Assembly (NCBI GenBank): GCA_031286165.1
Contig: JAITUU010000040.1
Span: forward strand, 19,584-83,583
Reading direction: 5' to 3'
Length of the DNA stretch: 64,000 bases
From: Bacteroidales bacterium
Lineage (GTDB): Bacteria > Bacteroidota > Bacteroidia > Bacteroidales > UBA1715
Shown piece by piece: positions 59,333-64,000 of the stretch (positions are counted from its first letter, which is position 1; each line of letters begins with the position of its first letter). The notes below the pieces were generated by a model. That model had not been told where the DNA came from, ran no database searches, and saw only the letters and a list, made by a program, of their open reading frames with translations. The position numbers and the translations under genes were made by a program.

Positions 59333-59932
59333 CTACTGAATCCTCCGCAACACTATCGCGCGAATTTTTTCGGCATCTATCAACTGCTGCGGCGTGAGGT
59401 CGGAATGTTCTGTTTCTATATGGTTGCATAAGGTTTCTATCCACTCGTTGTGGTGAAAATTCTCAAAGGCATCATCTACTTTTACAATGGTATTGTAGAG
59501 CATACACAGCACTATTTTTTGCGCCAAACGCTGCGCCACTCCCGAAGTATCGTGCATAATGCTTTCATACACATCGGCTACTATGCTTTCAAAATCTTCA
59601 CTATGGTGATACAATATATATATATGTATCACAAGTGCTTGGTAAAAATTCTCCGCCCATACCTTTTTCGGATTCTGTTCATAGGCATCTATGGTTTTTT
59701 GTGCATACACATAGGCTTTTTTGAGTGCAGTCAATCGCTCCTGCTCGTGTTCAAAATTATCGTACCGGTAATACAACAACAATGCTTTTGCAAATTTCCA
59801 CAGTTCGGCATCTTCCAAATCCACCGCAGCAGTGCTTTGTGCTACATGAAAAATTTTGCGCAATAGCGGTTCTGCTTGCGCTTTATTGTGTTCGCTCAGT
59901 TCGAGAGCAGTATCGAGGGCTTTTGAAAACAT
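59333..59932 (-). CDS. Hypothetical alpha-helical cytoplasmic protein
   Basis: The 199-residue product looks almost entirely helical (KALDTALELSEHNKAQAEPLLRKIFHVAQ, RLTALKKAYVYAQKTIDAYEQNP, NFYQALVIHIYILYHH). There is no signal peptide or membrane segment. The start at 59932 (MFSKALDTALELSEH) is chosen because the frame upstream to 60004 translates tandem repeat (NSQLSIFNFQL). A TPR-like or regulator role is possible, but no family is recognised. Confidence 0.7.
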   Translation of the reverse strand: MFSKALDTALELSEHNKAQAEPLLRKIFHVAQSTAAVDLEDAELWKFAKALLLYYRYDNFEHEQERLTALKKAYVYAQKTIDAYEQNPKKVWAENFYQALVIHIYILYHHSEDFESIVADVYESIMHDTSGVAQRLAQKIVLCMLYNTIVKVDDAFENFHHNEWIETLCNHIETEHSDLTPQQLIDAEKIRAIVLRRIQ

Positions 59933-60110
59933 GTTATTTAGTTGAAAATTGAAAATTGAGAGTTGAGAATTAGAATACAAATAATGTAGAACATAAAAAC
60001 ACAAAGATAGAAGTTTTTAATTCGAGAGGGGTATATTCCAATAAAATCTGTATTTTTACTTTTTCTTGCAAATATACTTTATACTAACTACTCATTACTA
60101 ATTCCTGCCA

Positions 60111-61457
60111 ATGTCTTTTTTCGATATTATACTAAGTATTTGCATTATTACGGCGGCATTTATTGCGGCACAGCGCATATACGCTAAGCACATAGACGCA
60201 CAGTGGAATTACCGATTCTACAAAAAAGCACTCAGCGCACGCATTGCATTTTCTATTCTGTTTATTTTGGTATATACCTATTATTATGATGGTGGCGACA
60301 CAGTATATTATTTTCACGGAGCAGGCTCCATAGTTGCGCTGGTACAGAAAAATTTTGGCGCAGCCCTGCGTATGTTTTTGGGCGAACGCAGCGAAGAACT
60401 TCGTTCGTTTTTCGACAATCGCACCGGCTATCCGCTCTATTTCAAAGATGCCAATGCGTGGGCGGTGAGCCGATTTATTGTACCGTTTTACGTACTTGCC
60501 TTTGGTTCACAACTCGGCACCACGCTCCTACTCACTATTTTCATGTTTTTTGCAATCTGGGATTTCTACACCATGCTGCTCAAACTCTATCCCAAAGAGG
60601 CAAAATATATGGCAATCGCACTATTTTTCCTGCCATCGATATTGTTTTGGAGCGGCGGCATACTCAAAGATGTGTGGTGCTTGGTGGCAACACTGCAAAT
60701 ATATAAAGCACTATGGCTCATATTTTTTCGCAAACATCGCATTGGAGCCAATATTCTACGCTATGCCTTGTGCGCCTACGTTCTTATTTCCATTCGCCCC
60801 TTTGTGTTTTACTGCGCATTTGCCACAGGTTCGCTGTGGGTGGTATTTTGGTATATCAAGCGAGTACCCAATCAACTTATTCGCATGGCAGCCTTTCCGT
60901 TTATTTTGGCAATTTCGCTGCTGACACTTGTAGTTATTCTTTCGCAATTTGGCGAGGCGGTGGAAGGACGCTACGGTAGTTTCGACACCATGCTGCAACA
61001 CGCCGTAGTGGTGCAAGACGACCTATCGAAAGAGTACTACGGCGACAATAGTTTCAACATTGGGCACTTCGATGCCACCGTTCCCAGCATACTTTCCAAA
61101 GCACCTATTGCCATAGTGAGTGGCTTGTTTCGTCCGTTTTTGTGGGAAGGGCAGTCGCTTTTTCTAAGAATTTCTTCCATAGAAGCCGCCTTCGTGTTTT
61201 TCTTTTTTATCTATCTGTGCATCAAAACGCGCATTGTGGGTTTTATACGCGCCATTATCAACGATAGTTTCCTCAGTTCTCTCACTATTTTTGTGATTAT
61301 TCTCGCTTTTTTTACCGGTTTAACCATTGCCAATTTTGGTGCGCTGGTGCGTTACCGCATTATGTATTTGCCGTTTTTTTGCATTATACTCATTCGCACG
61401 TGGCACGCAAGCAAGAAAAAAACAGAGGAAGAAAACGATATTGACGAAAATAACTAA
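60111..61457 (+). CDS. Polytopic membrane protein, function unknown
   Basis: The 448-residue protein has about ten hydrophobic segments. Early motif YYYDGGDTVYYFHGA lies in a probable outer loop, with RTGYPLYFKDANAWAVSRFIVPFY after it. Later segments include FFLPSILFWSGGILKDVWCLVA and LTIANFGALVRYRIMYLPFFCIILI. The layout recalls polysaccharide polymerases or glycosyltransferase-C-like membrane proteins, where 'FWSGGxxKD' loops recur. The C-terminus is charged (KKKTEEENDIDENN). Function is only inferred. Confidence 0.72.
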   Translation: MSFFDIILSICIITAAFIAAQRIYAKHIDAQWNYRFYKKALSARIAFSILFILVYTYYYDGGDTVYYFHGAGSIVALVQKNFGAALRMFLGERSEELRSFFDNRTGYPLYFKDANAWAVSRFIVPFYVLAFGSQLGTTLLLTIFMFFAIWDFYTMLLKLYPKEAKYMAIALFFLPSILFWSGGILKDVWCLVATLQIYKALWLIFFRKHRIGANILRYALCAYVLISIRPFVFYCAFATGSLWVVFWYIKRVPNQLIRMAAFPFILAISLLTLVVILSQFGEAVEGRYGSFDTMLQHAVVVQDDLSKEYYGDNSFNIGHFDATVPSILSKAPIAIVSGLFRPFLWEGQSLFLRISSIEAAFVFFFFIYLCIKTRIVGFIRAIINDSFLSSLTIFVIILAFFTGLTIANFGALVRYRIMYLPFFCIILIRTWHASKKKTEEENDIDENN

Positions 61458-61557
61458 AAAAACTATGTTTATCGTTGAAAATCAGAAAAATATACACTAT
61501 ATTTGTTCTGATTTTTTGTTTTACACCACTTCTAACAATTAAGAATTAAGAGATTTT

Positions 61558-61587
61558 CAACGGCGAAGCCCTCGCCGATGGTAATTA
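61558..61587. repeat. Partial copy of the MITE-like element
   Basis: The reverse complement, TAATTACCATCGGCGAGGGC then TTCGCCGTTG, matches the core of 40622-40725. It lies between the membrane protein gene and the PL11 gene. Confidence 0.65.
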
Positions 61588-61643
61588 AGATGAACACTTT
61601 CAACTTTCTGTTCTCAATTATTCCGTTATTAAACACCATAATC

Positions 61644-64000
61644 ATGAAAACACTTGTACACCAAAGTCGCTCACACGCGCGAACGCTTATACACTGTTGC
61701 AGCGTTTTTTTGCTCATTAGTTTCGGGTTTTGCGCCGGAGCACAAGCACAAACAAGTACAACTTCGCGCCAAATGGAAAAATTAGACCGCGGCTTGGTAG
61801 CCGTGAAGGTTTCCGGCGGCGTGTATATCAGTTGGCGGTATTTGGGCACCGATAGTCCCTCTGTTGCCTTCAATCTTTACCGCAACGGCACAAAAATCAA
61901 CGCTTCGCCCATTACCGGAACCACCAACTACACCGATGCGAATGGTGCAAACTCTTCTACCTACGTGGTGAAATCGGTGCTGAACGGCGTGGAGCAGGAA
62001 TCTTCCAAAAGTACGGCGGTGTGGGCAAATCAGTACCTTACGCTCAACCTGCAACTTCCAAACGGTGGCACTGTAAACGGCGAAGCCTACACCTACACGC
62101 CAAACGATATGAGCGTGGGCGATGTGGACGGCGATGGCGAATATGAACTCTTTGTGAAATGGGACCCCTCGAACGCCAAAGATAATTCGCAAAGCGGCTA
62201 CACCGGCAATGTGTTTATAGATTGTTATAAATTGGACGGCACCTTTTTGTGGCGCATTGATTTGGGCAAAAACATTCGCGCCGGAGCGCACTACACGCAG
62301 TTTCAGGTGTATGACTTAGACGGCGATGGCAAAGCAGAACTCGTGTGCAAAACCGCTCCCGGCACCAAAGACGGCAAGGGCAAAAACGTGATTATGGGCA
62401 GCGACAGTCCTACGGCAGATTATCGCAACGAAAGCGGCTATGTGCTCAGCGGACCGGAATATCTCACCGTATTTAAAGGGGCAGACGGCAGCGAAATTCA
62501 CACCATTGCCTACAATCCCGCTCGTGGCACGGTATCTTCGTGGGGCGACAACTACGGCAACCGCGTGGACAGATTCTTGGCGTGCGTAGCCTATTTAGAC
62601 GGCGTGCACCCCAGCGTGGTGATGTGTCGCGGTTACTACACCCGCTCCACCCTCACTGCCTACGATTTTAAAGAGGGAAAATTGGTGCAACGCTGGTATC
62701 ACAATTCCGCCACAAGTGGACAAGGTGCCTACGGCGAAGGAAACCACAACCTATCCGTAGCCGATGTGGACGGCGATGGTTTTGACGAAATTATCTACGG
62801 CTCTGCCTGCATAGACCACGATGGCAAACTACTCTGGCGCACCGGCTACGGACACGGCGATGCCATGCACGTTTCCGACTTAGACCCCTCGCGTGCAGGC
62901 TTGGAAGGCTGGTTTGTGCACGAAGACAAAGGCAGTGCCTACGGCTACGAACTGCGCGACTTGAAAACCGGAAAAGTGATTTTCGGCGAACAAACCGGCA
63001 CCGACAACGGACGCGGACTTGCCGCCGACATTGATGCCGCCAATCCGGGTTTCGAGATGTGGAGCGCATCGAGCGGAAATGTGTATAACTGCAAAGGGCA
63101 AGCAATCTCGACCCGCAAACCGAGTGTCAATTTTCGCATCTATTGGGACGGCGACCTGCAAGACGAACTCCTCGATGGCAATAAAATAGACAAATGGACT
63201 TCATCAGCCATCAACCGCCTCTACACCGCCACCGGAGCTTCGGTAAACGGCACGAAAGCAAACCCCTGCCTGAGTGCCGACATTCTGGGCGATTGGCGCG
63301 AAGAAATTATATTATATAATACGAATAATCCTTCGCAGATTTATATTCACACCACCACCATTCCCACAAACTACCGCCTCTTTACGCTCATGCACGACCC
63401 CGTGTATCGCATGGGCGTGGCGTGGCAAAACACGGCATACAACCAACCGCCGCATCTTGGTTTTTACATCGGCGGCGGCGTGAGCAATATTCCGCAACCC
63501 GATATTTACGTGCCGGGCGGAACTACGCCGATTGTTACCCCCAACCCTGCCACCATTGGACGTGCAGGCAGCGGCGGCGCACGCAATCAAGAAGTAGTAG
63601 TGGGCAATCCCATACAGACCGTTATTTTCAACTATACCAACGCCGAGTCACTCCGCGTGATAGGTGTTTTGCCAAACGGAGTTACCGCCGTGAACGCCAA
63701 CAACCAACTACGCATAGGCGGCACACCTACCGAAGTGGGTGTGTTCTCCGTTCAACTCGAAAGCGTAGGCGGCAACCCGAACGCCACCGACCCCGGAGTG
63801 AATATTACCGTAACTCCGCAACAAACCATCCCCCTCACCCTCAGCCTCAATGCCAACGGCGGCACGCTGAGTAGCACAAGCATAAGCGTGGCAAAAGGCG
63901 GCGCGGTGGGTACTCTGCCCACACCTACGCGCACGGGCTACAAATTCACCGGCTGGAACATAGGAACTACTACGATTGATGCTACTTATATATTGAATGC
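61644..64000 (+). CDS. Rhamnogalacturonan lyase, PL11-like, 3' end outside window
   Basis: At least 785 codons are open to the window edge. A signal peptide (hydrophobic CCSVFLLISFGFCAGAQAQ) is followed by the polysaccharide lyase family 11 domain: MEKLDRGLVAVKVSGGVYISWRYLG, then DG-rich beta-propeller loops (DVDGDGEYELF, DLDGDGKAELV, DVDGDGFDEII) that bind calcium, WRTGYGHGDAMHVSDLDP and CLSADILGDWREEIILY. PL11 enzymes cut rhamnogalacturonan I of pectin. Beyond residue 640 come Ig-like sequence and an InlB-type repeat (LTLSLNANGGTLSSTS ... TGYKFTGWN), which suggests a long surface enzyme, likely T9SS-exported. Confidence 0.92.
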   Translation, partial: MKTLVHQSRSHARTLIHCCSVFLLISFGFCAGAQAQTSTTSRQMEKLDRGLVAVKVSGGVYISWRYLGTDSPSVAFNLYRNGTKINASPITGTTNYTDANGANSSTYVVKSVLNGVEQESSKSTAVWANQYLTLNLQLPNGGTVNGEAYTYTPNDMSVGDVDGDGEYELFVKWDPSNAKDNSQSGYTGNVFIDCYKLDGTFLWRIDLGKNIRAGAHYTQFQVYDLDGDGKAELVCKTAPGTKDGKGKNVIMGSDSPTADYRNESGYVLSGPEYLTVFKGADGSEIHTIAYNPARGTVSSWGDNYGNRVDRFLACVAYLDGVHPSVVMCRGYYTRSTLTAYDFKEGKLVQRWYHNSATSGQGAYGEGNHNLSVADVDGDGFDEIIYGSACIDHDGKLLWRTGYGHGDAMHVSDLDPSRAGLEGWFVHEDKGSAYGYELRDLKTGKVIFGEQTGTDNGRGLAADIDAANPGFEMWSASSGNVYNCKGQAISTRKPSVNFRIYWDGDLQDELLDGNKIDKWTSSAINRLYTATGASVNGTKANPCLSADILGDWREEIILYNTNNPSQIYIHTTTIPTNYRLFTLMHDPVYRMGVAWQNTAYNQPPHLGFYIGGGVSNIPQPDIYVPGGTTPIVTPNPATIGRAGSGGARNQEVVVGNPIQTVIFNYTNAESLRVIGVLPNGVTAVNANNQLRIGGTPTEVGVFSVQLESVGGNPNATDPGVNITVTPQQTIPLTLSLNANGGTLSSTSISVAKGGAVGTLPTPTRTGYKFTGWNIGTTTIDATYILN

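Noticed and set aside
1..64000. tRNA and rRNA genes
   Set aside because: No cloverleaf with a T-arm consensus and no rRNA-like stretch was noticed by eye. A covariance-model scan would be needed to be sure.

Overview
The window is a 64 kb stretch of chromosome from a member of the Bacteroidota, most likely class Bacteroidia. The lineage follows from two SusC/SusD pairs, a SprA-type translocon gene beside ruvA, several cargo proteins with C-terminal type IX secretion (T9SS) sorting domains, the gene order ftsX-DUF3098-uppP-truB-queA, and promoters of the form TTG-N19-ish-TAnnTTTG. Genus and species cannot be read from the sequence. No rRNA, tRNA, CRISPR array, prophage or transposase gene was recognised.

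Layout. 1-1265: 5' end of sprA, then ruvA. 1369-13691: an apparent operon of eight genes on the minus strand: periplasmic PBP-like protein, SusC, SusD, S51 peptidase-like protein, M14 carboxypeptidase, threonine-synthase-like PLP enzyme, a 54-residue small protein and a DAACS symporter. It is preceded by a promoter, a 32-codon leader ORF rich in Cys and Met, and a terminator with a competing antiterminator. This is a textbook attenuator and is the main discovery of the window. 13887-18998: pyk, a divergent tryptophanase-family lyase, and aspS. 19023-25992: a RelE-like toxin-antitoxin pair, a 1141-residue T9SS cargo protein, a DUF4160/DUF2442 pair, radC and a lipoprotein. 26078-32386: pyrH, tsf, rpsB, rpsI, rplM, a leuS that stops at residue 552, and a UbiA-family prenyltransferase. 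32387-34186: a candidate structured RNA, a small secreted protein and a PLD-like protein. 34463-40601: glyS, then ftsX to queA and a helical-repeat protein. 40743-47430: rRNA methyltransferase, ABC-F ATPase, anmK, nnrD, pyrI and pyrB. 47503-48271: a PIN-domain toxin-antitoxin module between two identical 35-bp terminators. 48315-59153: a polysaccharide utilisation locus with SusC, SusD, a surface lipoprotein, a GH8 glucanase and two further T9SS proteins, interrupted by a second RelE/YoeB-like toxin-antitoxin pair. 59333-64000: a helical protein, a polytopic membrane protein and the 5' part of a PL11 rhamnogalacturonan lyase.

How the genes work together. The chromosome mixes housekeeping genes with two outer-membrane nutrient systems. 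The GH8/SusCD locus and the PL11 lyase point to growth on plant-type polysaccharides, with enzymes exported by the T9SS, of which SprA is the outer-membrane channel. The first SusCD locus carries peptidases and an acidic amino-acid type symporter instead of glycoside hydrolases. Its leader points to control by cysteine (and perhaps methionine) supply, so I infer a scavenging system for sulfur-containing peptides or isopeptides.

A second general feature is a set of AT-rich tandem repeats with a 7-bp period. The heptamers differ from site to site, but at seven places the array ends a few bases upstream of a TAnnTTTG promoter box.
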